A DNA stretch of 37,904 nucleotides from Actinomycetota bacterium (GCA_030018005.1 JASEGT010000017.1:1-37904); one strand, 5' to 3'. Positions 7,242 through 16,125 are shown, numbered from the stretch's first letter. A program made the numbers and translations. Notes: a model not told the origin generated them from the sequence alone.

Positions 7242-9143
7242 CTACTCCGCGGAATTGCCTACGACGATGAGGACAACAGTACCCTTTCTTCGTTGTTCGC
7301 CCTGGCTCGGATCCTGGCTTATGACTCTGTTGTCCTGGCTGGCTGGCACACCGTTCAGGATTTGCACATCGATGTTGAAGCCTTTCTCCACCAAGATAGC
7401 ATTGGCTTCGTCCTCGAGTTTCTCGAGCACTTTGGGGACGGTGATAAGCTCGGGACCCTTGCTGACGTAAACCGTCACCATCGAGCCCTTCTTGACCAGG
7501 CTTCCGGCGATAGGAACGGTGCGTATTACGGTTCCTATGTCGATACTGTCATGGAAAGACTCTGAAGGAGTAACCTGCAGGTCGTCTCCCTCCAGGATGC
7601 TTTTGGCCTCAGCCGCAGTCTTCCCTTCGACGTCTTGTATTTGAACCGAATCCTGGCCCTTGCTTATTATTAGGTTTACTTTCGTATCCGCCGGGACCTC
7701 TTCTCCTATCTCGGGCACGGTTCTAATGACCTTGTCTTGCTCGAACTCCTCGCTGAACTCGTATTCGCTGTTGCCCAGCTCAAGCCCGGCTTTGTTCAGT
7801 TTGTTCGTGGCGATCGCCGAGGTATCGTTGGTTACATCGGGGACGGTGACTAGTTCGCGACCCATGCTCACGGTAACCGCCACCTCTTTGCCCTCTTCGA
7901 GTTTCTCGTCCGCGCCTGGCTGTTGGCTTATGATGACCCCCGGATCCAAGGTATTACTAAACGCCTTGTTGACGTCGCCTAGCCTTAGACCCTTGGCTTT
8001 GAGCATGGCCGCAGCTTCGGCCTCGGTCTTTTCGGTAAGGTCGGGAACGGTTATCATCTGGGGTCCGCCTACGATACCGGAGCTTACCAGGAACCAACCG
8101 CCGATCGCACTTGCCGTCAGCACCAGCACTATCGCAATGATGATGGCCGGCCAGTTAGGCTTGGCTTTTGGCGGCGCCGGTATCGGCCTGGGCGCCTGGC
8201 GCTGCGCCGTCACGTCGTTGCGCGACCCATGAGCCGGCGCCATTATAAGCGTCTCTTGTTCGTCCGGCGGGACGGCGACAATGGGCATGCCTTCCATCAA
8301 GCGCATGATGTCGTTTCGCATCTCGGCGGCGCTCTGGTATCTGCTCTCCGGGTTCTTGGCCATCGCCTTCAGGATTATCGTCTGAAGTGCCGGCGTTACC
8401 TTGGGGTTGATTTCATTGGGCCGCACCGGAGCCTCGTGGACGTGCTTGAGGGCTATGGCAACCGGGTTTTCACCGTCGAACGGTATGCGCCCGGTGACCA
8501 TCTCGTAGAGTACGACGCCGGCTGAATAGAGGTCCGACGTGACCCCGACCTCATGACCCCGCGCTTGTTCCGGCGAGAGGTAGTGCGCGGTCCCCAGAAT
8601 CGTGCCGGTTTGTGTCATGGTCGAGACACCTGCGCGCGCAATACCGAAGTCGGTCACTTTGACCTCATCGTCTTTTGTGATGATTATGTTGTGCGGCTTT
8701 ATATCCCGGTGGATGATGTCGTTGCGATGGGCGAAACTGAGCGCCGAGAGAACCTTTTTGGTTATCTCCATCGCCTCGCGGGGCTCCAACACCCCTTTTG
8801 ACTGTATGTGTTGCTTGAGGCTCTCGCCCTCCAGTAATTCCATCACGATAAAATAGGTGCTGTTTTGGCTGCCCCAGTCGTAGATACTGACGATATTGGG
8901 GTGGTTCAAGTTGGCGGCGGCTTGCGCCTCGCGCCTGAAGCGCGTGACAAAATCCTCGTCCTCGGCAAAGTGGCGGTGGAGTACCTTAATCGCCACGGGC
9001 CTCTCAAGGACAGAGTCCATGGCTTTATATACATCGGCCATGCCGCCCGAGCCTATTTTGGCGATTATTTGATAGCGGTCGTTGAAGACTTGCTGTTCCA
9101 TCTGTTGATTTAGGACTCCCATATTTCTAACAAAATTCGTCAT
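7242..9143 (-). CDS. pknB: PASTA-domain Ser/Thr protein kinase PknB
   Basis: Transmembrane eukaryotic-type kinase that senses cell-wall fragments and phosphorylates cell-wall and division proteins. The kinase domain spans about residues 24-285: GSGGMADV loop, VAIK lysine (K53), HRDIKPHN (catalytic D147), DFG and an activation loop rich in Thr (STMTQTGT). One transmembrane helix lies at about 331-356 and four PASTA repeats occupy 362 to the end. Length and order match actinobacterial PknB and firmicute PrkC. ATG at 9143 has an AGGAT site upstream; ATG at 9101 would give the more usual short N-terminus and is a fair alternative. It is the last gene of the cluster, and the 126-base gap before it may hold its own promoter. 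Confidence 0.94.
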   Translation of the reverse strand: MTNFVRNMGVLNQQMEQQVFNDRYQIIAKIGSGGMADVYKAMDSVLERPVAIKVLHRHFAEDEDFVTRFRREAQAAANLNHPNIVSIYDWGSQNSTYFIVMELLEGESLKQHIQSKGVLEPREAMEITKKVLSALSFAHRNDIIHRDIKPHNIIITKDDEVKVTDFGIARAGVSTMTQTGTILGTAHYLSPEQARGHEVGVTSDLYSAGVVLYEMVTGRIPFDGENPVAIALKHVHEAPVRPNEINPKVTPALQTIILKAMAKNPESRYQSAAEMRNDIMRLMEGMPIVAVPPDEQETLIMAPAHGSRNDVTAQRQAPRPIPAPPKAKPNWPAIIIAIVLVLTASAIGGWFLVSSGIVGGPQMITVPDLTEKTEAEAAAMLKAKGLRLGDVNKAFSNTLDPGVIISQQPGADEKLEEGKEVAVTVSMGRELVTVPDVTNDTSAIATNKLNKAGLELGNSEYEFSEEFEQDKVIRTVPEIGEEVPADTKVNLIISKGQDSVQIQDVEGKTAAEAKSILEGDDLQVTPSESFHDSIDIGTVIRTVPIAGSLVKKGSMVTVYVSKGPELITVPKVLEKLEDEANAILVEKGFNIDVQILNGVPASQDNRVISQDPSQGEQRRKGTVVLIVVGNSAE

Positions 9144-9269
9144 CTGCTTCGATTATCCTGCAACTAATTCTAAAATCTTGCACACCGTGCCGAGCTTTGA
9201 AAGTTCTTGGAAATCGCTTGCCGGCCGTGCAAGTTACTTTCAGGGTCCAAGTTTATAATGATACCAGAC

Positions 9270-10679
9270 TTAATCGTTTTTTCCTATCCAAGTTTTCATT
9301 ACCTCTCCGGCGATAGGCGCCGCGACCTTACCGCCGGTACCGGCGTTTTCCACGATGACCGCGACGACTATCGCCGGGTCATCAGCGGGCGCGAAGCCGA
9401 CAAACCAGGCGTGAGGTGCTCCTTTGCCGACCTCGGCGGTGCCTGTTTTTCCCGCAACCCGGACCCCGCCGATACGCGCGGCCCTACCGGTTCCCTCATC
9501 GACGACCTTCTCCATCATCGCCGCAAGCGTGTCGGCGGTCTCGACCGAGATAGGTCTTAGCCAGGTACGCGGTTTTCGCTCGAAAACCTTGGTACCGTCG
9601 TGTTCGGTGGCGCGCGCGACCAGGTAGGGCTGCCTTATCTCCCCGCTGTTGGCAATGGCGGCACCGACCAGCGCCATTGTTAGCGGGCTTGCCTCGATTC
9701 TTCCCTGGCCTACCGCCATCCATGCGACCTCCAGCGGGTCCATATCTTTCGCGGCGGGTAGCTTGCTCATGGACGTCGGCAAGTCAAACGGAGTATCGCG
9801 ATTGAAGCCGAACTGCTCCGATTCCTCGACAAGTTTATCGCCGCCAAGATCGACGCCGACCTTGGCGAAGACCGTATTTATCGACTTGATGAAGGCGGTT
9901 TCAAAGGAGACCTCGCCGAAGGATGACCCTTCGTAGTTGGTTACTTTGCCTCCGTGGACCGTTAGTTGCGCCGGGGCCTCGAAGGTGGTTGAGGGTGATA
10001 TCCGGCCGCGCTCGAGCGCGGCAGCCGCGGAGACTATCTTGAACGACGAGCCGGGGATGAAACGACCCTGCGTCACGCGGTTTAAAAGGACGCCCTCCTC
10101 GCTCGCGCTCAAGGCCTTCCAATCGGTATCGATTTTATTGGGGTCGTAAGAGGGTTGGCTCACCAGTGCCAAGATCGCTCCGGTGCGGGGGTCGAGTGCG
10201 ACGACCGCACCCTTTCTCGTGCCAAGCGCCTTGGCGGCGGCGCGCTCCAGGCGCATATCTAATGTCAGGGTAATCGTGTTTCCAGGCACATCTTGGCCGA
10301 GCAGGCGTTTCATATAGTCATCGAGCGACGAGACCTTGCTCTGCCCGGAGAGATAATCGTTGTAGGTGAGCTCAAGGCCCGCCCGCCCGTATTTAGTCGA
10401 GTAGAAACCGGTTACAGGGGCCGTCAGCGACCTCTCGGGGTAGCTACGGACATAACCGGCACCGTCGGCCTGGCTTCTCGCCAGGACTATATTGTCGGCG
10501 CTCATGATGTCACCCCGCTCGATTCGCCGCTCGTTGAGGAGCGGGCGCACGTTTTCGGGCTTCGCGGCAAGCTTTTGCGCGCCCAGGAACTGGAGGTATG
10601 TAAGGTTTAAGACGAGAATCAGGAAGGCCGCGGTAAAAGCCGCGCCGAGCCTGCCGATGCGTTTATTCACCTTGCTCAC
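9270..10679 (-). CDS. pbpA: Class B penicillin-binding protein (transpeptidase) PbpA
   Basis: Septal/elongation peptidoglycan transpeptidase of 469 residues. One N-terminal membrane anchor (about 11-31) is followed by a dimerisation region and the penicillin-binding domain with SSFK (active Ser 211), SIN and KTGTAEVG boxes. It is shorter than typical FtsI because the C-terminus ends soon after the KTG box, with no PASTA repeats, as in actinobacterial PbpA. The GTG start at 10679 overlaps the end of rodA by 17 bases. The partner polymerase is the adjacent RodA-type protein, and activity is presumably regulated by the kinase downstream. Confidence 0.94.
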   Translation of the reverse strand: MSKVNKRIGRLGAAFTAAFLILVLNLTYLQFLGAQKLAAKPENVRPLLNERRIERGDIMSADNIVLARSQADGAGYVRSYPERSLTAPVTGFYSTKYGRAGLELTYNDYLSGQSKVSSLDDYMKRLLGQDVPGNTITLTLDMRLERAAAKALGTRKGAVVALDPRTGAILALVSQPSYDPNKIDTDWKALSASEEGVLLNRVTQGRFIPGSSFKIVSAAAALERGRISPSTTFEAPAQLTVHGGKVTNYEGSSFGEVSFETAFIKSINTVFAKVGVDLGGDKLVEESEQFGFNRDTPFDLPTSMSKLPAAKDMDPLEVAWMAVGQGRIEASPLTMALVGAAIANSGEIRQPYLVARATEHDGTKVFERKPRTWLRPISVETADTLAAMMEKVVDEGTGRAARIGGVRVAGKTGTAEVGKGAPHAWFVGFAPADDPAIVVAVIVENAGTGGKVAAPIAGEVMKTWIGKND

Positions 10680-11931
10680 CTCGCTTTGCCGAGATCGTCA
10701 GAAGTAGTGCGAGCAGGATAAAGTTCATCAAGATGGAGCTGCCGCCGTAGCTCATGTAGGGCAAGGTCACCCCGGTGAGCGGAATCAGCTTTGTCGTCCC
10801 ACCGAGTATGACGAAGGTCTGCAGTGCAAAGACCGAGGTAAGCCCGGCGGCTACTAATTTGCCGAACTCGTCGTCGGCAGTGAGCGCGATTTTCAAACCC
10901 CGCGAGATAAACAGGAGGTATGAAAGGATAACCGCGATGCTGCCGAGCAGGCCGAGCTCTTCGGCGACGGCCGAGAATATAAAATCGGTCTGCACGGCCG
11001 GGATAAGGTTTGGATTTCCCAGGCCCAGGCCGGTGCCCGCTAGGCCCCCGCCGGCCATCGCAAAAATCGACTGGATTATCTGGTAACCCCGTCCGGAGGG
11101 GTCGAGCCAGGGGTCGAGCCATATGTCAAAGCGTACTTGGACGTGGTGGAAGGCGAAGTAGCAGGCGGTTGCCCCGGCGATGAATAGGCTTGTTCCGAGG
11201 ACCACGTAGAACGGCCGCCCGGTCGCCAGGTACAGCATCGCCAAAAACAATCCGAAAAAGAGGAGCGAGGTCCCGAGGTCTCTCTCCAAAACCAGGATTA
11301 CGAGGGAGACGGCCCACATGATGAGTAGCGGGCCGAGGTGTTTCAGCTCGGGCAGCCAGATTCCGAAAGCCCGCTTTGTCGATATCGAAAGGAGCCGGCG
11401 TTTTTCCTCGAGGTATGAAGCAAGGAAGAAGACAAAACAGAGCTTGGCTATCTCAGCCGGCTGAAAGGAGAACGGCCCGAGGTCCATCCAGAGGCGTGCC
11501 CCTCCGCGTTCGACGCCGAGGAAGACCGGCGCGAACAATAAGATGACGCCGGCGATGGCCCAGGTGTATTTATAATCCTTGAATTTCTGGTAACGGCGGG
11601 CTGTAAGCATCGTCAAAACGAGCGCTATCGCGCCCAGGAGCAGCCATATGGCTTGCGCGGCCGCCAGATCGGGTTTGAGGCGCCAGATCATCACGAGCCC
11701 CAGTCCGCTTATGAACGCGACGAGCGAAATGAGAGCGGGCTCCGCTGTTGAGACAAGCAAGCGGTTCGCTATATGTATGGCGATGAAGATAGCGGCTAAA
11801 AATCCGGTGAAACGTAGCGCGGTTGCGACCGGCTGGCCGGTGTTGAGCGCAGTCAAGACAAAGCCGGTCGCGATTACCAGCATTGCGAAGAATATTAGGA
11901 GTAGCTCACGGTTTCGGTTCGTGCTGCTCAT
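10663..11931 (-). CDS. rodA: SEDS peptidoglycan glycosyltransferase RodA/FtsW
   Basis: Polytopic SEDS-family glycan polymerase of 422 residues with about ten transmembrane segments. Recognisable stretches include GGARLWMDLGPFSFQPAEIAK, IQSIFAMAGGGLAGTGLGLG and TGVTLPYMSYGGSS, all SEDS signatures. Cluster position (between pstP and pbpA) points to the RodA-like paralogue rather than the division FtsW. The ATG at 11931 lies 50 bases after pstP. It overlaps and presumably partners the PbpA transpeptidase. Confidence 0.94.
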   Translation of the reverse strand: MSSTNRNRELLLIFFAMLVIATGFVLTALNTGQPVATALRFTGFLAAIFIAIHIANRLLVSTAEPALISLVAFISGLGLVMIWRLKPDLAAAQAIWLLLGAIALVLTMLTARRYQKFKDYKYTWAIAGVILLFAPVFLGVERGGARLWMDLGPFSFQPAEIAKLCFVFFLASYLEEKRRLLSISTKRAFGIWLPELKHLGPLLIMWAVSLVILVLERDLGTSLLFFGLFLAMLYLATGRPFYVVLGTSLFIAGATACYFAFHHVQVRFDIWLDPWLDPSGRGYQIIQSIFAMAGGGLAGTGLGLGNPNLIPAVQTDFIFSAVAEELGLLGSIAVILSYLLFISRGLKIALTADDEFGKLVAAGLTSVFALQTFVILGGTTKLIPLTGVTLPYMSYGGSSILMNFILLALLLTISAKRGEQGE

Positions 11932-11981
11932 AACTCGAATCGCGTGCCGCCTTCGGGTTTGTTTCGGACATTAAACGGTGC

Positions 11982-12725
11982 TCAGCTGCGCCATAGCCGG
12001 TTTTTGTTTCCCACCGCGCTTCTGCTGTTTTCAAACATTATCACGGTGATGTTGTCGTTTCCGCCCTTGTCGTTAGCCCAGGCGACCAGTTCTCGGCACG
12101 CTTCCTCCAGGTCTTTTTTGTCCCGGAGGACTTCGGTGATATCTTCGTCACTGAGCATCGTGTTTAAGCCGTCGGTGCAGAGTAAAAACTTGTCGCCGGC
12201 GAGCATCTCCTCGACGATGATGTCGACTTTTATATCGTTATCTCCGCCGACCGCCCTTGTAATGACGCTGCGCTGCGGATGAAGCTCCGCTTCCTCGGGT
12301 TTGAGATGGCCGCTTTCCACCATCTGAGCAACGAGCGAGTGGTCTCTTGTGAGCTGGACGAGTTTGCCGTCGCGCATACGGTAAAGACGGCTGTCTCCGA
12401 CGTGTCCGATATAAAGCTTGCCGCTCTTGGGGACAGCGACCGTGAGCGTCGTGCCCATGCCGCGCCTGTCCAGGTCGCGGACTGCTTTATCGTGTACCGT
12501 TTTGTTGGCGCGTTTTACGGCTTCTTCGAGCTGCTCCTCCAAGGTATCTTTCGCGCACTTGCTCAAGGCGAACGCCAGCGCTTCGAGCGCCAAGGAACTG
12601 GCGACCTCACCGGCACGGTGGCCGCCCATGCCGTCAGCGACCGCAAATAGCTTGCCGTCCGCGATATATGCGTCCTCGTTTAGACTTCTTTTCTTGCCGA
12701 CATCGGTCAATGCTGTGTATTTCAT
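11982..12725 (-). CDS. pstP: PP2C-type Ser/Thr phosphatase PstP
   Basis: Metal-dependent protein phosphatase that reverses PknB-type phosphorylation, about 247 residues. Metal-binding motifs are intact: LNEDAY, VADGMGGHRAGEVAS, GMGTTLTV, HVGDSRLY, CTDGLNTMLSD and GGNDNITVIMF. There is no C-terminal transmembrane segment, unlike mycobacterial PstP, so this enzyme should be cytosolic. I prefer the ATG at 12725 because it gives the usual family N-terminus (MKYTALTDVG). A TTG at 12749 in frame would add eight residues, and neither start has a strong ribosome site. Confidence 0.93.
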   Translation of the reverse strand: MKYTALTDVGKKRSLNEDAYIADGKLFAVADGMGGHRAGEVASSLALEALAFALSKCAKDTLEEQLEEAVKRANKTVHDKAVRDLDRRGMGTTLTVAVPKSGKLYIGHVGDSRLYRMRDGKLVQLTRDHSLVAQMVESGHLKPEEAELHPQRSVITRAVGGDNDIKVDIIVEEMLAGDKFLLCTDGLNTMLSDEDITEVLRDKKDLEEACRELVAWANDKGGNDNITVIMFENSRSAVGNKNRLWRS

Positions 12726-12909
12726 AGTATTTAATAAAGCGTCTTCCAAATCGTGTACGACTCAAGCCTCTCAAGACAAAGAATACAAGAGTCAGGGTCG
12801 AGAATCCAGGACTTAGGCGCGATATAATCGATGCCGCGCCCATAGCGGCGAGAGCTTTCAACCCTTGCCGGGTCAAATCTCTTAGGCCTTTGGGGCTGTC
12901 ATTCGACAA
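12634..12909 (-). CDS. Possible small membrane protein between fhaB and pstP (doubtful)
   Basis: The 149-120 base space between fhaB and pstP is open in one frame. A TTG at 12909, overlapping the fhaB stop, would start a 91-residue protein. Its first 60 residues contain a plausible hydrophobic hairpin (about 17-47: GLKALAAMGAASIISRL and STLTLVFFVLRGL) and a basic end (RTRFGRRFIKYYE). The last 30 residues run out of frame into pstP and look like shadow coding. It could be a small gene, a frameshifted remnant, or chance. Confidence 0.22.
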   Translation of the reverse strand: MSNDSPKGLRDLTRQGLKALAAMGAASIISRLSPGFSTLTLVFFVLRGLSRTRFGRRFIKYYEIHSIDRCRQEKKSKRGRIYRGRQAICGR

Positions 12910-13315
12910 ACCTAAAGGTGGTCTCTCCTATCTTAAACCGGCTGTTGTTGGCGAGGTTGACCGGCGCAATAATAGGCTCGCCTTTGACGGTGGTGCCATT
13001 GGTGCTTTTCAGGTCTTCCAGCCAATAGGCGGAATCCGCGCGATAGATCCTCGCGTGGTGCGCCGAGGTGAACGTATCGTCTAAAATAATGTCGCAATCG
13101 GGCGCGCGCCCGATGAGCACCTCTTCTATTACGGGCACGGAATCGATATCTCCCGCGGGGCCGCCCTCCTCGATAACGATTCGCGGCGGCTCGTCGCTTC
13201 CGGCCAGGCGTGCGCTGCTGAGGTCGCGAGAGATTGCCTTTACCGCGAAGAACAAGAAGAGGTATATCGCAACCAGCAGGGTTATTTGTAGCGCCAGTGT
13301 GATCTCGTTAAACAC
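12899..13315 (-). CDS. fhaB: Membrane-anchored FHA-domain protein FhaB
   Basis: Phosphothreonine-binding adaptor of 138 residues. A single N-terminal transmembrane helix (LALQITLLVAIYLFLFFAV) is followed after about 40 residues by one FHA domain (LIGRAPDCDIILDD, SAHHARI, LEDLKSTNGT). GTG at 13315 is chosen because AGGAG sits six bases upstream and the frame then starts just before the membrane helix; upstream codons overlap fhaA. The start overlaps the fhaA stop by eight bases. In mycobacteria FhaB (FipA) binds phosphorylated division proteins; the same role is likely here. Confidence 0.9.
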   Translation of the reverse strand: MFNEITLALQITLLVAIYLFLFFAVKAISRDLSSARLAGSDEPPRIVIEEGGPAGDIDSVPVIEEVLIGRAPDCDIILDDTFTSAHHARIYRADSAYWLEDLKSTNGTTVKGEPIIAPVNLANNSRFKIGETTFRFVE

Positions 13316-14039
13316 GCTGCTCTCTCCTAAAGTGGAGCTTGGTCTTGCCGACGACGACGACGTCACCCTCTTTCAGGGATTGTTCCTCGACCTTGGCGCC
13401 GTTGACAAAGGTGCCATTGGTGCTGCCGAGGTCTTGCAGGACATACCTGGTACCGAGGTGTTCGATCTGCGCATGGTGTCGCGATACGTTGGCGTCGGCG
13501 ACTACAATCTCGTTATCGGGCGCCCGGCCCACCCCTATCTTTCGCCCTGTAAGCAAGGTCTTAGTCGTTCCTCCCCGCCCGGTGCGAACCAGGAACGCCT
13601 GCTTAGTCGAGGTGCGCCCGGCCGGCTTCATTATAGTCGTGCCGTCCGGCGGCTCGATAACAACCGAATCCCTGCTCTCCAGGCTACTCTCAATCGAAAA
13701 CTCGCCGAGTGACAATTTTGGCTGACGGCTCAGTTCGATGAAGGGGCGCCCGACGAGTTCGTAACCCTCTTTTTTCGCGTGCGCCACAAGAAAGCTTTGC
13801 AGCTCGGAGATGAGAGTCTTCGCGAACGGGCGCAGTTTCTCTAAATCCTCGGCGCTGACGAATATGGTGTAGTGGTTGGGCACATACACCTTCTTAACGC
13901 TTATGGTCCGGTTTGCGTCCATCTCCCGGGACAACTTTTTAGCTATCTCCACCGGCTGGACACCCGATTTGAATTGCCTAGTAAAAAAGCCTTCAAACAG
14001 TGACTCGAGCCGCTGCTCAAGCTCTCTCAACAAGCTCAC
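13308..14039 (-). CDS. fhaA: DUF3662 and FHA-domain protein FhaA
   Basis: Protein of 243 residues. The N-terminal DUF3662 domain (about 1-110; LFEGFFTRQFKSGVQPVEIAKKL) is followed by a short linker and a C-terminal FHA domain (IGVGRAPDNEIVVAD, VSRHHAQIE, LQDLGSTNGTFVNG). In mycobacteria FhaA binds the phosphorylated pseudokinase domain of MviN and so ties lipid II export to kinase signalling; that link is knowledge of the family, not visible here. The linker is far shorter than in M. tuberculosis. GTG start at 14039 with an AGGGGG ribosome site six bases upstream. Confidence 0.93.
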   Translation of the reverse strand: MSLLRELEQRLESLFEGFFTRQFKSGVQPVEIAKKLSREMDANRTISVKKVYVPNHYTIFVSAEDLEKLRPFAKTLISELQSFLVAHAKKEGYELVGRPFIELSRQPKLSLGEFSIESSLESRDSVVIEPPDGTTIMKPAGRTSTKQAFLVRTGRGGTTKTLLTGRKIGVGRAPDNEIVVADANVSRHHAQIEHLGTRYVLQDLGSTNGTFVNGAKVEEQSLKEGDVVVVGKTKLHFRREQRV

Positions 14040-14057
14040 TAGTCGCCCCCCTGTATT

Positions 14058-15809
14058 CTATGCGGCTTGCTCGTCCGCGCTCTCGCTTCGATGCTCGTAT
14101 TCCTTCGGCGGCCTCATGATAGGCAGCAGTAGAAGTATTATAAGTGAAAAAGAAAGGTCTTGCATTAGCGCGCCCGCGTCCACGCTATTGCCGTCGAGAT
14201 TTACAAACGTCCCCTGATATCCAAGGACCAGGACGGCAAACCCTGACAGCACGGCGCTTAGCCAGCGCCCTTTTCGCTTGATAAACGAGGTCGTCGCGGC
14301 GACCATAGCCCAGAGAACCGGCTGGAGCAGCAAGAACGGGTTCTCGATAAACGGGCCGCTTAGAAGTTGTGCGACATAGATAGGATTGGTCTCTCCGGCA
14401 AGCATCGACCAGAGACCGTAACTCTGTACCAGCAGCGGAGCGGCGGAGTCGGCGGCAAAGATATTGACGAACTCAAAGACTAGGCATCCCAAGCCGGCGA
14501 TGAAAGCCGCTGTGACTGGGCCGGTAAGCAGGCCGACTGCGACCGGGAAGACAAAGGGTATTCGTAGGAGCCCGAAGACGGCACCGGCGGCGGGCCATGC
14601 CGAGAGCGCCGGCCGCCATCGCGAGATGGTCGCCCAATACGGCAGCGCCAGGGCGAGCGCGACGATGAAAACGCCGGTCGAGTGCTTTGCGGTCGTCAAG
14701 GCAAGCAGCACCAAGGTGAGGCCGACCGCATGGCTCGGGAGGAGGAGCACCATTAAAAATATGGTAGCCGCCCCGAATAGCGTGAGGCTCCTGGGAATGC
14801 CGAACCAGCTGTGGAGTATCGGAAAGAATGGAGCCGCAAGCAGCATTGCTATCGCGGTCCTGGCCGCCGGCTCACCGTGTTCATCAAAGAAGAGCCATAG
14901 ATTCCCGCGCCAACCGGCCAGTTCATACTGTGCACGGCCTTCAGCTTGTCGGCCGTATCGCTGCATCATCAGGGCGAGCGTCTTCTCCGGGAGTGCGGTG
15001 CCTCCGAGCAGCCCCTCTAGGCTTGCGCGAAATTCAAACGCGCTCTCGTACCGCTCGTCCGGGTTTTTCTCCAGAGCGCGCATCACGACCGCATCGGTCG
15101 GCGGGTCGATGAGCGTGTTGATGGCGCTCGGCGGCGGCGGGTCGGATTTCTGGACCAGATTTAAAGTCTCGTTCGCGCTCTCTCCGCTGAAGGGGATGGC
15201 GTCGGTGAGCATTTCGTATAGGAGCGTGCCGAGCGAGAAGATGTCGCTTCGCTCGTCGACGATCTCCCCGCGGGCCTGCTCGGGCGACATATAGCTAAAA
15301 GTGCCGATGATATCGTCGCTCGTTACCGTGGCGGCGCCTTTGATGGTGGCGATGCCGAAGTCCATGACCTTGAGCCGCCCATCGTTTAGGACCATGACGT
15401 TCTCGGGCTTGATGTCGCGGTGGATGACGCCGTGTTCGTGGGCCGCCGTGAGCGCTCGGCAGATTTGACTCGCTACCACCAGGGCTTCCTCGACCGGGAG
15501 CGGGGCGAGCCGCGCGAGTATTTTCGAGAGCGGAACCCCATCGATGAGTTCCATGATGAGATAATAATCGTCCCCGTCTTCCTCGAATTCGTGGAGGGTG
15601 ACGATGTTTGGATGGTTGAGGAGCGCGACCGTTCGTGCCTCGCGAATGACGCGCTCGGCCGAACGGCGGTCGACGTGGATTTGCTTGATGGCTACGACCC
15701 GCTCCATGCGCGTATCGAAAGCCTCGTAGACCTCGGAAAAGCCGCCGCTGCCCAGCTTAGATGTTATTTTATAACGGTTGAGGAGTAGTTCGTCTGTTCT
15801 TACATACAT
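14058..15809 (-). CDS. Ser/Thr protein kinase with polytopic membrane C-terminus
   Basis: Protein of 583 residues heading the fhaA-fhaB-pstP-rodA-pbpA-pknB cluster. Residues 12-270 form a full Hanks-type kinase: GSGGFSEVYEA, VAIK (K42), HRDIKPEN (catalytic D132), DFG (150-152) and an SPEQARGE segment. The remaining 260 or so residues hold roughly eight to nine hydrophobic helices with short loops, ending in a charged tail (EYEHRSESADEQAA). There is no PASTA, NHL or other extracellular sensor. It takes the place usually held by PknA in actinobacteria. ATG 15809 is preceded directly by an in-frame TAG, so the N-terminus is fixed; the nearest AGGAG is about 30 bases upstream, which is unusual. 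Ligand or partner is unknown. Confidence 0.88.
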   Translation of the reverse strand: MYVRTDELLLNRYKITSKLGSGGFSEVYEAFDTRMERVVAIKQIHVDRRSAERVIREARTVALLNHPNIVTLHEFEEDGDDYYLIMELIDGVPLSKILARLAPLPVEEALVVASQICRALTAAHEHGVIHRDIKPENVMVLNDGRLKVMDFGIATIKGAATVTSDDIIGTFSYMSPEQARGEIVDERSDIFSLGTLLYEMLTDAIPFSGESANETLNLVQKSDPPPPSAINTLIDPPTDAVVMRALEKNPDERYESAFEFRASLEGLLGGTALPEKTLALMMQRYGRQAEGRAQYELAGWRGNLWLFFDEHGEPAARTAIAMLLAAPFFPILHSWFGIPRSLTLFGAATIFLMVLLLPSHAVGLTLVLLALTTAKHSTGVFIVALALALPYWATISRWRPALSAWPAAGAVFGLLRIPFVFPVAVGLLTGPVTAAFIAGLGCLVFEFVNIFAADSAAPLLVQSYGLWSMLAGETNPIYVAQLLSGPFIENPFLLLQPVLWAMVAATTSFIKRKGRWLSAVLSGFAVLVLGYQGTFVNLDGNSVDAGALMQDLSFSLIILLLLPIMRPPKEYEHRSESADEQAA

Positions 15810-15846
15810 CTAAAAATATTTCGACGAGCCGGACGCTTTCTCCTTG

Positions 15847-15852
15847 ATTATA
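15847..15852 (-). promoter_or_regulatory. Possible -10 element of the kinase/FHA/PBP cluster
   Basis: A perfect TATAAT lies on the minus strand about 38 bases before the kinase start codon; the -35 region is weak. It shares a short divergent region with the tRNA-Leu promoter boxes. Confidence 0.4.
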
Positions 15853-15873
15853 TTGCGCCGCCGGCAAAAATGA

Positions 15874-15898
15874 TATAATCTATGGTGCGATATATAAT
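15874..15898 (+). promoter_or_regulatory. Two TATAAT boxes upstream of tRNA-Leu
   Basis: Perfect TATAAT hexamers occur at 15874-15879 and 15893-15898 on the plus strand, 19 bases apart, 50-75 bases before tRNA-Leu. TTGCGC lies 15 bases before the first. Either or both may be used. A small imperfect hairpin (CGAC-TTTT-GTCG) follows near 15905-15916. Confidence 0.45.
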
Positions 15899-15948
15899 GC
15901 GCGCACGACTTTTGTCGCGCATAGATAGCTAACATAGGCGAGATTTTT

Positions 15949-16035
15949 GCGAGAATGGCGGAATTGGCAGACGCGCTAGGTTCAGGGTCTAGTGTCCGTA
16001 AGGATATGGGGGTTCAAGTCCCCCTTCTCGCACCA
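15949..16035 (+). tRNA. tRNA-Leu(CAG)
   Basis: Class II tRNA with a long variable arm. The acceptor GCGAGAA pairs with TTCTCGC, the anticodon stem is CTAGG/TCTAG with loop TTCAGGG (anticodon CAG), and the T loop is TTCAAGT. The discriminator is A and the 3' CCA is encoded, unlike the other tRNAs in this window. It reads CUG codons. Confidence 0.95.
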
Positions 16036-16036
16036 T

Positions 16037-16067
16037 AAAAAGCCGCCTGTTTCGGGTGGCTTTTTTA
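16037..16067 (+). terminator. Rho-independent terminator of tRNA-Leu
   Basis: AAAAAGCCGCC pairs with GGTGGCTTTTT around a small loop, followed by a T6 run. It begins two bases after the tRNA CCA and separates it from the convergent GGDEF/HD-GYP gene. Confidence 0.85.
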
Positions 16068-16125
16068 TTGAGACCTCTCTTCGTCCTCTTATGGCGTCTG
16101 TAAGGCAAGCTTTTCCAGCTGTTAG

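Noticed and set aside
14464-15294. 276-codon plus-strand frame opposite the polytopic kinase
   Set aside because: Antisense shadow: Ser/Arg/Pro-rich, no domain, no ribosome site, and the opposite strand encodes an unmistakable kinase.
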